Shown in pieces: positions 44,751 to 53,278 of a stretch of DNA of 64,000 nt (within the stretch, counting starts at the first letter, position 1; each line of letters starts with the position of its first letter). Below the pieces are notes generated by a model that worked only from the letters and a program-made list of their open reading frames with translations, had not been told where the DNA came from and did no database searches. Origin of the DNA: Pseudomonas vancouverensis (GTDB lineage: Bacteria > Pseudomonadota > Gammaproteobacteria > Pseudomonadales > Pseudomonadaceae); the NCBI RefSeq assembly GCF_004348895.1, contig NZ_RRZK01000036.1, positions 124,001-188,000 of the forward strand, read 5' to 3'. A program made the position numbers and the translations under genes.

Positions 44751-44769
44751 AAAGCCCATCCTGGGCTTT
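44751..44769. terminator. Terminator after fleR
   Basis: AAAGCCCA-TCC-TGGGCTTT is a perfect eight-bp stem with a three-base loop. On the minus strand it is followed by TGTT and lies 13 bp past the fleR stop codon. The A/T arms support bidirectional use. Confidence 0.7.
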
Positions 44770-44782
44770 GCGCATTCGCGAA

Positions 44783-46168
44783 TCAGGTCGCGAACAAAAA
44801 CGCCTCCACGTCCATTCCGGCATCACGCATCTGCGCCAGTTTGTAGCGCAGGGTGCGCGGGCTGATACCCAAACGCTCGGCCGCCTCTTTGCGGCGACCG
44901 CGCTCGGCTCGCAGGGTATCGATGATCATCTGGAACTCGCGGCGCCGCAGATCATCGCCCAGCGCGCCTGCCGACTCGACTTCAACCTCTGGTTCCCGCA
45001 CCGATGAAACAGGCAACGCGGGCAAGGGTGCGCATGCCACCGGACCTGCCAGGCAGAAGTCCTGGGGCTGGATCAAACCGCCTTGCTGCAGAATCAGGGC
45101 GCGCTGGATGGCGTTATCCAGTTCACGAACGTTGCCCGGCCACGGGTAACCGACCAGGCACGCCTGCGCCTCGGGCGACAGTCTGGCGGCAGCATGCTTC
45201 ATTTTATTGACGTGTTTGGCCAGCAGGCGCTCGGCCAGCGGCAGGATGTCGGCGGTGCGCTCGCGCAAGGGACGCCAGGCCAACGGGAATACCGACAGGC
45301 GATAGTAAAGGTCTTCACGGAAACGCCCGGCGGCCACTTCCCCCGCCAGATCACGGTTGGTGGTCGCCACCACGCGGATATCCAGGGAAATCGGCTTGCG
45401 CGCCCCCACCCGCTCGACCTCACGCTCCTGCAACACCCGCAGCAACTTGGCCTGCAAGCCCAGGGGCATTTCGGAAATTTCGTCGAGCAGGATAGTCCCG
45501 CCATCGGCCTGCTCGAACTTGCCGGCTTGCGCGGCAATGGCGCCGGTAAAGGAACCCTTTTCATGGCCGAACAAGGTGGCTTCAAGCATGTTGTCCGGAA
45601 TGGCGGCGCAGTTGATGGCAATGAATGGCTGACTGGCGCGATGGGAGTGCTGATGAATGTAGCGCGCCAGCACTTCTTTACCGGTGCCGGATTCGCCGGA
45701 AATCAATACCGTCGAATCGCTGCGCGCGACCCGCGCCGCCAACTCCAGCAATTGCGCACTAGCCGGCTCGAAGGCGACCGGCCCTTCGCTCTCGGCTGCA
45801 CCAAGGCCGCCCAATGCATGGCGCGCCACCAGATCGAGCAATGCCTTGGGCTCGAATGGCTTGACCAGATAATCCGCCGCGCCTTGGCGCATGGCATCCA
45901 CCGCACGCTCCACCGCCCCGTGCGCAGTCATCAGCAGCACCGGCAATTGTGGCTGGCGCGCGCGCAGCAAACCGAGCAATTGATGCCCGTCCATGCCCGG
46001 CATGTTGACGTCACTGACCACGAGGCTGAACGACTCCTCGCCAACGGCAATCAACGCCTCCTCCGCAGAGCCAACCGCCTTGTAATCGTGACCGCCCAGC
46101 AGCAGCGTGTCAGCCAGTGCTTCGCGCAACGCCCGGTCATCCTCGACCAGCAGAACCTTGATCGCCAT
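44783..46168 (-). CDS. fleR: Sigma-54-dependent response regulator FleR
   Basis: This 461-aa protein has a receiver domain (phospho-Asp53 in [11 protein letters not shown]), an AAA+ domain with Walker A GESGTGKE (158-165) and the sigma-54 loop GSFTGA (205-210), and a Fis-type HTH at the C-terminus ([20 protein letters not shown]). It activates fliE, flg and related operons when phosphorylated by FleS. ATG 46168 follows the fleS stop codon by five bases and has GGAG in the fleS end as ribosome binding site. Confidence 0.95.
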   Translation of the reverse strand: MAIKVLLVEDDRALREALADTLLLGGHDYKAVGSAEEALIAVGEESFSLVVSDVNMPGMDGHQLLGLLRARQPQLPVLLMTAHGAVERAVDAMRQGAADYLVKPFEPKALLDLVARHALGGLGAAESEGPVAFEPASAQLLELAARVARSDSTVLISGESGTGKEVLARYIHQHSHRASQPFIAINCAAIPDNMLEATLFGHEKGSFTGAIAAQAGKFEQADGGTILLDEISEMPLGLQAKLLRVLQEREVERVGARKPISLDIRVVATTNRDLAGEVAAGRFREDLYYRLSVFPLAWRPLRERTADILPLAERLLAKHVNKMKHAAARLSPEAQACLVGYPWPGNVRELDNAIQRALILQQGGLIQPQDFCLAGPVACAPLPALPVSSVREPEVEVESAGALGDDLRRREFQMIIDTLRAERGRRKEAAERLGISPRTLRYKLAQMRDAGMDVEAFLFAT

Positions 46169-46173
46169 TGCCG

Positions 46174-47385
46174 TCACTCCGCCCCTTGCGCACTGCAAAA
46201 TAGTGGCAGGATCACCTGCGCGCAGGTGCCACGGCCCAATCGCGAGCGCAGGTGCAACTCACCCTGATGCGCACGTGCCACGGCCTTGACCACGGTCAAG
46301 CCAAGGCCGGTGCCGGTGGTCTTGGTGGTAAAAAACGGCTCACCCAGGCGCGCCAGCACAACGTCGTCAATGCCGCTGCCACTGTCACTCACACACAGTC
46401 GCAAGTGCTCGCCACGCGTATAGAGATGCACCTTGAGACGCAGATCGCCGGCACTGGCCTGGATCGCGTTCTCGATGAGATTCAGAACTGCGCCAACCAG
46501 CGTGTCACGATTGCACAGCAACTCGCCGGCGTGACTGTCGCACTGCCAACGGACCGGCACATCCTGGACATGGGTCAGTGCAGCCGCTTGCAGCGACTGC
46601 ATCAATTGATGAGGGGTTACGCGGTCGGTCAGCGGCAACTCGCCCCGAGCGAACACCAGCATGTCGCGGACCTGGTGTTCCAGTTCGTGCAGACGCTCCT
46701 TGAGGCGCCCGGCAAAACGTTGCTGGGTATCGACCGGCAACGCCTGCTCGGTCAAATGACTGGCATAGAGCAACGCGGCCGACAGCGGCGTGCGAATCTG
46801 ATGGGCCAGCGACGCCACCATGCGACCCAGCGACGAGAGCCGCTCATGGCGCGCCAATTGATCCTGCAGGTGACGGGTTTCAGTCAGGTCGTTGAGCAAG
46901 ACCAACTGCCCCGGCTCGGCATCCAGCGAACGCGTGGCAATCGACAGGCGCCGGCCATCTTTCAGAGAGACTTCGTGACCGTCATCTTCACGAGGCGCGA
47001 AGCAGCGCGCAATGACCAGCCGCCACAACTCGCCTACAAGCGGCAAGCCCAGCAATTCGCAGGCGGCGGGATTGGCTTCGCGCACAATGCCCTGGGCGTC
47101 AATGACAATGACGCCACCGGGTAACAGATCGAGGAGATTTTGCAGACGGTTGGCCAGTCGTTCCTTTTCCGCCAGTTCCTGCATGCGCTGGGCACTGACC
47201 ACGGCCAGCTCACCCTTGAGCTCGGTGACCCGGGCCTCGAGCATGCTGTAGGAGTCGGTCAATTGACTCGACATCTGATTGAACAGCGCGAACGCCTGCT
47301 CCAGACCCAGCCGGCTTGCCTGCTCGACGGACGACGATTGTCCCGAGGCGTCGGGCGCAGGAGACATCTGGGCGGCTTGGGGCAT
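46174..47385 (-). CDS. fleS: Flagellar sensor histidine kinase FleS
   Basis: This 403-aa soluble kinase has an N-terminal coiled coil (about 28-85) and a PAS domain (about 85-170, LLDLLPGGVIVIDAQGIVRE). The HisKA domain has His195 (ASLAHQIRTPL), and the HATPase domain follows (NLIENAIQAS, DSGSGIDD, GTGLGLTVV). There are no membrane segments, so it senses a cytoplasmic state such as assembly stage. It forms a pair with FleR and has its own sigma-54 promoter. Confidence 0.94.
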   Translation of the reverse strand: MPQAAQMSPAPDASGQSSSVEQASRLGLEQAFALFNQMSSQLTDSYSMLEARVTELKGELAVVSAQRMQELAEKERLANRLQNLLDLLPGGVIVIDAQGIVREANPAACELLGLPLVGELWRLVIARCFAPREDDGHEVSLKDGRRLSIATRSLDAEPGQLVLLNDLTETRHLQDQLARHERLSSLGRMVASLAHQIRTPLSAALLYASHLTEQALPVDTQQRFAGRLKERLHELEHQVRDMLVFARGELPLTDRVTPHQLMQSLQAAALTHVQDVPVRWQCDSHAGELLCNRDTLVGAVLNLIENAIQASAGDLRLKVHLYTRGEHLRLCVSDSGSGIDDVVLARLGEPFFTTKTTGTGLGLTVVKAVARAHQGELHLRSRLGRGTCAQVILPLFCSAQGAE

Positions 47386-47438
47386 CGTGTTCTCTCGCTT
47401 GGCTGACCGTCAGTGAAACGGAACGTTGCGAGGAACTT

Positions 47439-47454
47439 AGCAATACCCGTGCCT
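47439..47454 (-). promoter_or_regulatory. Sigma-54 promoter of fleSR
   Basis: AGGCACGGGTATTGCT on the minus strand has GG-N10-GC with good flanks, 54-69 bp upstream of the fleS ATG. FleQ activation of fleSR is the established second tier of the Pseudomonas cascade. Confidence 0.8.
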
Positions 47455-47487
47455 AAAAAAAATCACTTACAAATCAATGAGTTGAAA

Positions 47488-47512
47488 AACAGGCGTCAAT
47501 CATCCGCCTGTT
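47488..47512. terminator. Terminator at the end of fleQ
   Basis: AACAGGCG (47488-47495) pairs with CGCCTGTT (47505-47512) over a nine-base loop that contains the fleQ stop codon. On the minus strand it is followed by TTTC. The overlap with coding sequence is unusual but the stem is perfect. Confidence 0.55.
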
Positions 47513-48971
47513 CATCACCGTCACGACGACTCATGCCGTACTTGCGCATCTTTTCCACCAGCGTGGTACGACGGATGCGCAGGCGTTCGGCCGCACGCGC
47601 CACGATGCCATTGGCATCATCGAGTGCCTGCTGAATCAGCCCCTGTTCCAGGCCACCGAGGTAATCCTTCAGGTCCAGACCTTCCGGCGGCAGCAAGGCG
47701 CCAGCGGAGAAGTCCGGCGTATGACCGTTGATGGCCACGCGCTCTTCAAGATCGCTGCGCAGGCTGTCGACCATTTGCTCGTCTTCGTCATCGACGTAGC
47801 GGAATTTCTTCGGCAGCTCGACGACGCCTATCACACCGTACGGATGCATGATCGCCATGCGTTCGACGAGATTGGCCAGCTCGCGCACGTTGCCCGGCCA
47901 ACCGTGGCGGCACAGGGACATGATTGCGGCGGAGTTGAAACGGATCGAACCGCGCTTCTCGTGCTCCATGCGCGAGATCAGTTCGTTCATCAGCAGCGGG
48001 ATGTCTTCGACGCGCTCGCGCAGCGGCGCCATCTCGATCGGGAACACGTTCAGGCGGTAGTACAGATCTTCGCGGAAAGTGCCGATCTCGATCATGCTCT
48101 CGAGATTCTTGTGGGTCGCGGCAATGATGCGCACATCGACGCTCTGGGTCTTGTTGCTGCCCACACGCTCGAAGGTGCGTTCCTGCAGCACGCGCAGCAG
48201 CTTGACCTGCATCGGCAACGGCATATCGCCGATTTCGTCGAGGAACAGGGTGCCGCCGTTGGCCAGTTCGAAACGCCCGGCACGGCTGGTGATCGCCCCG
48301 GTGAAGGCGCCCTTCTCGTGGCCAAACAGTTCGCTTTCCAGCAACTCGGCGGGAATCGCGCCGCAGTTGACCGGCACGAAGGGCGCTTCACGGCGCTTGG
48401 AGTGGTAGTGAAGGTTACGCGCGACCACTTCCTTGCCAGTCCCGGACTCACCGAGGATCAGCACGCTGGCATCGGTGTCGGCGACTTGCTGCATCATCTG
48501 GCGCACGTGCTGGATCGCACGGCTGGTGCCGACAAGGCTGCGGAACAGATTGGGTTCGCGATGACGACCGCGCTCGCGGGCCTGGTCGTACATTTCACGA
48601 TAGACCTGGGCACGGTGCAGCGAGTCGAGCAACTTGCTGTAGCTGGGAGGCATTTCAAGGGTCGAAAGCACACGCCGACGCTGGTCTTCCGGAAGGTCGA
48701 TGGAAGAATTATCGCCCATCAGCAAAACCGGAAGGAACTCATCCCAGGTTGAGAGTGTCTTTAGCAAGCCCAGTAATGCACCAGGAGCATTGACCGTCCC
48801 GATGAGGACGCAGATCACTTCACGACTTGACGACAATGAGCCGACAGCCTGCTGCCAGTCATGGCTGCCGCAGGGTAAATTTTCTTCACCGAGAAAATTT
48901 AAAATCACCGCCAGGTCGCGGCGGCGGACGCTATCGTCATCAATCAGCAGAATTTTGGTTTCACGCCACAT
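47496..48971 (-). CDS. fleQ: Master flagellar regulator FleQ
   Basis: This 491-aa enhancer-binding protein has an N-terminal FleQ domain (1-120) that is receiver-like, an AAA+ domain with Walker A GESGTGKE (174-181), the sigma-54 loop GAFTGA (221-226) and Walker B TLFLDE (241-246), and a C-terminal HTH (about 455-480, [20 protein letters not shown]). FleQ activates early flagellar genes and responds to c-di-GMP and FleN. It is separated by 172 bp from the fliT-like gene, with no clear promoter seen. Confidence 0.96.
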   Translation of the reverse strand: MWRETKILLIDDDSVRRRDLAVILNFLGEENLPCGSHDWQQAVGSLSSSREVICVLIGTVNAPGALLGLLKTLSTWDEFLPVLLMGDNSSIDLPEDQRRRVLSTLEMPPSYSKLLDSLHRAQVYREMYDQARERGRHREPNLFRSLVGTSRAIQHVRQMMQQVADTDASVLILGESGTGKEVVARNLHYHSKRREAPFVPVNCGAIPAELLESELFGHEKGAFTGAITSRAGRFELANGGTLFLDEIGDMPLPMQVKLLRVLQERTFERVGSNKTQSVDVRIIAATHKNLESMIEIGTFREDLYYRLNVFPIEMAPLRERVEDIPLLMNELISRMEHEKRGSIRFNSAAIMSLCRHGWPGNVRELANLVERMAIMHPYGVIGVVELPKKFRYVDDEDEQMVDSLRSDLEERVAINGHTPDFSAGALLPPEGLDLKDYLGGLEQGLIQQALDDANGIVARAAERLRIRRTTLVEKMRKYGMSRRDGDEQADD

Positions 48972-49143
48972 GCAATAGCAACTTCCCTAGTCAACTCAAT
49001 ACCCAAAATGTTGGGGCAAGCTAGACGCTTGCAGACACGTTATGCCTGAAGACGACTGAAATCTGGAACCAGCCACTAGTTAAGTCAAAAAACCGTGCAC
49101 AGTCAAATTTATGGCGCACATGCCTGGATTAACTTGGGGTTAA

Positions 49144-49440
49144 TTAACCAAACAGATGGTAAACCTTTGCCGCGTTACGCGCTTGCTGGATCTGAGACAT
49201 TTCGTCGACTATCGCCTGCCTCTCCCCCATCGCCACCTCCAGCAGCTGCTTGTAGACATACAACAGCTCCTCAAGATTGCTGCGCAACACATCCTCGTCC
49301 AGCGAAGCCTCGCTCAAGACATCTTCCATGCAGGAACGGCAATCGAGGTCCAACTGACCGATAGCCTCCCAGTTGCGCTCGGCCAGGGCATCGATCAGCG
49401 CTTCGCGGGTTTGTTCTATTCGCTGCAGTACAAGACTCAT
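49144..49440 (-). CDS. FliT-like flagellar export chaperone
   Basis: This 98-aa helical protein (MSLVLQRIEQTREALIDALA) ends with helix DEMSQIQQARNAAKVYHLFG. It lies directly after fliS, the place of fliT or the Pseudomonas fleP gene. FliT-type proteins bind FliD and prevent its early assembly. The family assignment rests on position, size and helical pattern, as sequence conservation in this family is low. Confidence 0.7.
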   Translation of the reverse strand: MSLVLQRIEQTREALIDALAERNWEAIGQLDLDCRSCMEDVLSEASLDEDVLRSNLEELLYVYKQLLEVAMGERQAIVDEMSQIQQARNAAKVYHLFG

Positions 49441-49451
49441 GGCGATCTCCT

Positions 49452-49847
49452 TTAAAACTGCGGACCTGGATCAGCAATGCCGTCCCAGCCCTCTTTGACC
49501 GTGCGCAGCAGGCCTGCCACTTCATCGAGAATCTTTGGGTCGCTTTTCACGTTGGCCTCGGCCAGACGCCGCATCATGTAGGAATACAGGCTGTCGAGCT
49601 CACCGACCATGTCGGCGGAGTTGTCCAGGTCAAGACCTTCACGCAGGCCGCCGATGATGCCGATGGCCTTGCCGATCGACGAACACTTGGTGGCAATGTC
49701 CTTGCGCTCCAGGGCGCCTTTGGCCTGGGCAATACGGTCCAGGCCGCCTTCCATCAGCATTTGCACCAGACGATGCGGACTCGCTTCGGACGTTTGCGCG
49801 TGAGCGCCCACTTTCTGATATTGCCGAAGGGCTAACATTGGATTCAT
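49452..49847 (-). CDS. fliS: Flagellin export chaperone FliS
   Basis: This 131-aa protein has the FliS signatures ASPHRLVQMLMEGGLDRIAQ and LDSLYSYMMRRLAEANVKSD. FliS binds the C-terminus of flagellin in the cytoplasm. It is 11 bp upstream of the fliT-like gene and separated from fliD by a strong terminator-like hairpin. Confidence 0.94.
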   Translation of the reverse strand: MNPMLALRQYQKVGAHAQTSEASPHRLVQMLMEGGLDRIAQAKGALERKDIATKCSSIGKAIGIIGGLREGLDLDNSADMVGELDSLYSYMMRRLAEANVKSDPKILDEVAGLLRTVKEGWDGIADPGPQF

Positions 49848-49919
49848 GTTCTACCTCATTACCACAATGACTCGTATGACCAGTGTATCGTCTGTGAGCC
49901 TGAAAACTTTAGATCAAAA

Positions 49920-49964
49920 GACAAAAACCCGGCGCACGCTGAAATGCGTAGCCGGGTTTTTGTC
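49920..49964. terminator. Strong bidirectional hairpin between fliD and fliS
   Basis: GACAAAAACCCGGC at the left is the inverse of GCCGGGTTTTTGTC at the right, a 14-bp stem over a 17-base loop. On the minus strand the stem ends in a T5 run. It follows the fliD stop codon by 13 bp, so fliS and the fliT-like gene may depend on readthrough or their own promoter. Confidence 0.8.
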
Positions 49965-49977
49965 GTCAGCTCATGAC

Positions 49978-51405
49978 TCAGCTGTTGGATTTCTGCGCGT
50001 TCAAGGAAGTGAAGAACGAGGTGATGCTGCTCGCCGTCGCCTTCATCTGCCCGACCAACAGGTCCATGGCGTTGTATTTGGCCGTCAGGGTCGCGGTCAG
50101 GTTGGTGACACGCAGATCCAGGGCTGCCTGCTGATCGGCAATGTTCTTGCTGATGCTCGTCAGGTTGGTGTTGCGCTGGTCGAGCAGGCCGCCGGTCTGG
50201 ATGTAGGGCTTGACCGCATTGCCCATGCGCGCCAGCACCCCGTTGGTACCGTCAGTGCCGCTGAACAACTGCTGCACCTGACCGCTCATGCCGCTGGTGG
50301 CCATGGTCTTGCCAAAAGCGGTGGTGTCGAACACCAGGTTGCCGGTCAGGCCATCGGTCATCACACCGATCTGCGACAGCACCGACAGCTGGCCGCCCGC
50401 GCTCGGCGAGGTCAGCGCGCCACGGATATCGGAGATCAGCGAACGTGGCAGCGAGTCACCGGTAAAGGCTGCGGAAACGGTCAACTTGCCATCGGCATCC
50501 GCCGTCGCCTTGGACAGGGTGTTGATGGTGTTCATCAAGGTGTTGTAGGAGTCGACGAACTGCTGGATCGACGTCTGCAAACCGGTGGTGTTGGTCGCCA
50601 CGGTGACCGTAGCCGGCGTGCCCGGATTGGTGGCCAGCAGGTTCAGGGTCAGGCCACTGATTGCGCCCGTCACCGTATTGCTCTTGCTGGTGACTGCCAG
50701 ACCGTCGATGGTCAACTCGGCGTTCTGCGCCAGACCGTTGACCGCGCCCGAGGCCGAGGCCGCCGGGTTGCTGCCCATAGGCTGCGTGCCATCGATTTCG
50801 AGGCCGGCAATACCGCTGACCACCATGTCGGTACCTGCACCGGTCTTGGTGGAACTGATCACCAGTCGCGATGCACCGCTGCTGTCGGTGACGATGTTGG
50901 CGGAAATGCCGTTACTGGCCTGCGCGGAGTTGATCGCATCCCGGGTGCTCTGCAAGGTGGCGTTCGCCGGGATCGTGACGTTGTAATCCACGCCACTCTG
51001 AGTGATTTTCAGCGTACCACTTGGAATGGCGCTGGAAGCGCCACCGGCGAAAGCCGCACTGGCGACTTTCGAGCCGGTTGCCAGCTTGCTCACGACCACA
51101 CTGTAGGTACCGGAAACCGCCGTGTTATCGGAGGTCACACCCAGCGTCGTCGCAGCACTCGACGTCGCCGAATAGCCCTGGAATGCAGGGTTGGTCGGGT
51201 TATTGAGGTTGGTCAGCGATGTCTGGAAGGCAGTCAGCGCACTTTTCAGGGAACCCACGCCGGAAATCTTCAGCGTGTTGGTCTTGGTCTGGCTATCGAT
51301 CTGCGTTTGTTTCGGCGACTTGTCGGCATTGACCAGTGCGGTAACGATCGCGCCGATATCCAGGCCAGAACCCAAGCCGGAACCCGGTAAAATTGGACTT
51401 GCCAT
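49978..51405 (-). CDS. fliD: Flagellar filament cap protein FliD
   Basis: In this 475-aa protein the N-terminal domain (ILPGSGLGSGLDIGAIVTAL) and C-terminal helices (LDLRVTNLTATLTAKYNAMD) are conserved, with a Thr/Ser/Ala-rich central domain. It caps the filament and folds flagellin at the tip. It lies between flaG and fliS. Confidence 0.94.
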   Translation of the reverse strand: MASPILPGSGLGSGLDIGAIVTALVNADKSPKQTQIDSQTKTNTLKISGVGSLKSALTAFQTSLTNLNNPTNPAFQGYSATSSAATTLGVTSDNTAVSGTYSVVVSKLATGSKVASAAFAGGASSAIPSGTLKITQSGVDYNVTIPANATLQSTRDAINSAQASNGISANIVTDSSGASRLVISSTKTGAGTDMVVSGIAGLEIDGTQPMGSNPAASASGAVNGLAQNAELTIDGLAVTSKSNTVTGAISGLTLNLLATNPGTPATVTVATNTTGLQTSIQQFVDSYNTLMNTINTLSKATADADGKLTVSAAFTGDSLPRSLISDIRGALTSPSAGGQLSVLSQIGVMTDGLTGNLVFDTTAFGKTMATSGMSGQVQQLFSGTDGTNGVLARMGNAVKPYIQTGGLLDQRNTNLTSISKNIADQQAALDLRVTNLTATLTAKYNAMDLLVGQMKATASSITSFFTSLNAQKSNS

Positions 51406-51488
51406 GCTGCATCTCCCTTCACATTGCTGCCAGTCTTTTGACCTTTACCAGCGCCTAAAGAACATACAAACACTATTCATGCCAGCTA

Positions 51489-51845
51489 TCAGACCTTGGC
51501 ATCGAACAATACGTGGCTCGCGTTATTCAAGCTGTCTGCCAGCTTGAGAGCCTCTGCGGAAGGGATCTGCCGTACGACTTCGCCCGTCTCGCTTGCAATT
51601 ACCTTGACGATGACTTTTCCGGATTGCTCGTCAATCGAGAACTCCAGATTGCGCTTGATCGACTGCACGAACTTCTCGATCTCCTGCACCGCCTGTTTCA
51701 ACTTGCTGTCATCTACGTCCTGCTTCTTTTTATCCGCCACCGGCGTGACACTGGCAGCTTGAGGCGTCTCTGGCGCTTGGTCCGCGACAGTATTCGCTGG
51801 CTTGGCAGCCGGATAAGACAGGTTAAGCTTTACGCTCATGTCCAT
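51489..51845 (-). CDS. flaG: FlaG family protein
   Basis: This 118-aa protein has a variable N-terminal ~50 residues and a conserved FlaG domain (AVQEIEKFVQSIKRNLEFSI, GEVVRQIPSAEALKLADSLN). It influences filament length in Pseudomonas. ATG 51845 is chosen because AAGAGGTG lies seven bases upstream; an earlier GTG would overlap that site. Confidence 0.88.
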   Translation of the reverse strand: MDMSVKLNLSYPAAKPANTVADQAPETPQAASVTPVADKKKQDVDDSKLKQAVQEIEKFVQSIKRNLEFSIDEQSGKVIVKVIASETGEVVRQIPSAEALKLADSLNNASHVLFDAKV

Positions 51846-51864
51846 GCCCATCACCTCTTAACGT

Positions 51865-51902
51865 AAAAAGCGAGAGAGCGTGACCAGCACACTCCCCCGC
51901 TT
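51865..51902 (-). terminator. Terminator after fliC
   Basis: On the minus strand AAGCGGGGGAGTGTG pairs imperfectly with CACGCTCTCTCGCTT and is followed by TTT. It starts 16 bp past the fliC stop codon. It probably ends most fliC transcripts and reduces expression of flaG-fliD. Confidence 0.65.
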
Positions 51903-51917
51903 GAACTCATTCCGAAA

Positions 51918-52769
51918 TTACTGAAGCAGCTTCAGTACAGCGGAAGGCAGTTGGTTAGCCTGAGCCAGAACAGAGGTGGAAGCCTGTTGCAGGGTTTGCT
52001 GCTTGGTCAGGTTCGCAGTTTCTGCGGCGAAGTCGGTGTCTTGTACACGACCTTGTGCAGCAGTGGTGTTTTCCACGATGTTTTGCAGGTTGGAGATGGT
52101 GCTGGTCAGACGGTTCTGCGAAGCACCGAGGTTTGCGCGAGTGCTGTTGATGGTTGCAATTGCAGCATCAATCGCGGTGATCGCGTTGTCGATGTTAGCC
52201 GACAGTGCAGCCGAGGTAGCACCGGTCAGAACTACAGTACCGCTGCCTACGGACAGGGAAACGGCGTCGAACTTGGAGCTCAGTACCAGGTCGATACGGT
52301 TGGCCGAACCAGTGTTCGCACCTACTTGCAGTTGAACAGTACCAGCCGAACCGTCCAGCAGGTTTTTGCCGTTCAGGTTGGTGGAAGCGGAGATACGGGT
52401 CAATTCGTCAGACATCTGAGCGAATTCGGCGTTGGTCGCGGTAACGTCGGCAGTACCGTTGGTGCCGTTACGTGCTTTAACAGCCAGTTCACGCATACGC
52501 TGCAGAATGTCGGTCGAAGCTTGCAGCGCGCCTTCAGCGGTCTGGGCAACCGAGATACCGTCGTTGGCGTTCTGGATAGCCTGGTTGCCACCACGGATCT
52601 GAGCAGTCATACGGGTAGCAATTTGCAGGCCGGCTGCGTCGTCTTTGGCGCTGTTGATTTTCAGGCCGGAAGACAGGCGCTGCATCGAAGTCGACAGAGC
52701 GTCGGAAGCGCGGTTCAGGTTTTTCTGAACGTTCAACGACGTGGTGTTGGTGTTTACTGTTAAAGCCAT
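51918..52769 (-). CDS. fliC: Flagellin FliC (short form)
   Basis: In this 283-aa protein the D0/D1 domains are intact: ALTVNTNTTSLNVQKNLNRA at the N-terminus and the C-terminal helix ending QLPSAVLKLLQ. The central surface domain is only ~90 residues (about 140-225), so the D2/D3 region is minimal. It is preceded by a sigma-28-like promoter and GAGGA ribosome binding site. Neighbouring pseudaminic acid and glycosyltransferase genes suggest glycosylation of the many Ser/Thr in the centre. Confidence 0.96.
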   Translation of the reverse strand: MALTVNTNTTSLNVQKNLNRASDALSTSMQRLSSGLKINSAKDDAAGLQIATRMTAQIRGGNQAIQNANDGISVAQTAEGALQASTDILQRMRELAVKARNGTNGTADVTATNAEFAQMSDELTRISASTNLNGKNLLDGSAGTVQLQVGANTGSANRIDLVLSSKFDAVSLSVGSGTVVLTGATSAALSANIDNAITAIDAAIATINSTRANLGASQNRLTSTISNLQNIVENTTAAQGRVQDTDFAAETANLTKQQTLQQASTSVLAQANQLPSAVLKLLQ

Positions 52770-52849
52770 GACGAATTCCTCGTTGGTTGGGTACTGCGGC
52801 TTCCGGCCCTGGCAACCGCCGGGTATGGCCTAGAGAACCTTCGTAATAG

Positions 52850-52876
52850 TTATCGTCGGGTTGGCAGGTTGCTTGA
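52850..52876 (-). promoter_or_regulatory. Sigma-28 (FliA) promoter of fliC
   Basis: On the minus strand TCAA is followed after 15 bases by GACGATAA, close to the FliA consensus TAAA-N15-GCCGATAA with exact spacing. It lies 80-107 bp upstream of the fliC start codon. Confidence 0.75.
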
Positions 52877-52973
52877 GGGCTTTTTAAAAAAAATTTGCCA
52901 TCACCCTGCCACCCCCGAGAAAACAAGGGCTTAGCGCCCCTCAACCATTGAAAAATGACGCCATAAAACCGTC

Positions 52974-52993
52974 CGGCACGCAAACCCGCGTGC
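52974..52993. terminator. Hairpin after the Cys-motif gene
   Basis: GGCACGC and GCGTGCC form a seven-bp stem over a six-base loop 18 bp past the stop codon at 53012, followed on the minus strand by GGACGGTTTTA. It is a modest terminator upstream of the fliC promoter region. Confidence 0.5.
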
Positions 52994-53011
52994 CAGTGCG
53001 GTTGCTGAAGC

Positions 53012-53278
53012 TCAGGCGGCACCCGATTCGAGCAATTCGACCAACTCGTATTCCATGAAGTCGGCCAGCCCCAACCAGTCCTGGCGCTCCTGGCAGGCCA
53101 GCATCTGATTCAGCAGACAAGCCCACGCCAGTTGCACATCCTCGGGCGCCGACACTAGCGAGGTCTGCGCTTCATCGAAGACATCGACCATGGTCAGCGC
53201 CGCCTCGACATCACGCCCCAGACGGAACAGTGCGGCGCATTGACGGCACTCACCGACGCATTTCAATCGGGTCTTCAT
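53012..53278 (-). CDS. Small Cys-motif protein of unknown function
   Basis: This 88-aa protein starts MKTRLKCVGECRQCAALFRL at ATG 53278. It has an N-terminal Cys7-x3-Cys11-x2-Cys14 cluster and then helical, acidic sequence with two more Cys (about 49 and 57). It might bind a metal or form a TPR-like helical pair; no family is recognised. Its ATG overlaps the stop of the upstream glycosyltransferase (ATGA), so they are translated together. It sits just upstream of fliC. Confidence 0.65.
   Translation of the reverse strand: MKTRLKCVGECRQCAALFRLGRDVEAALTMVDVFDEAQTSLVSAPEDVQLAWACLLNQMLACQERQDWLGLADFMEYELVELLESGAA

Noticed and set aside
48972-49143. Sigma-70-like TTGACT ahead of fleQ
   Set aside because: The matching -10 (CAGATT) is too poor to annotate without expression data.
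51406-51488. Possible sigma-54 site ahead of fliD (TGGCAT followed by GTTTG)
   Set aside because: The spacing between GG and the -12 GC is wrong (GT at the required position), so it was not called.
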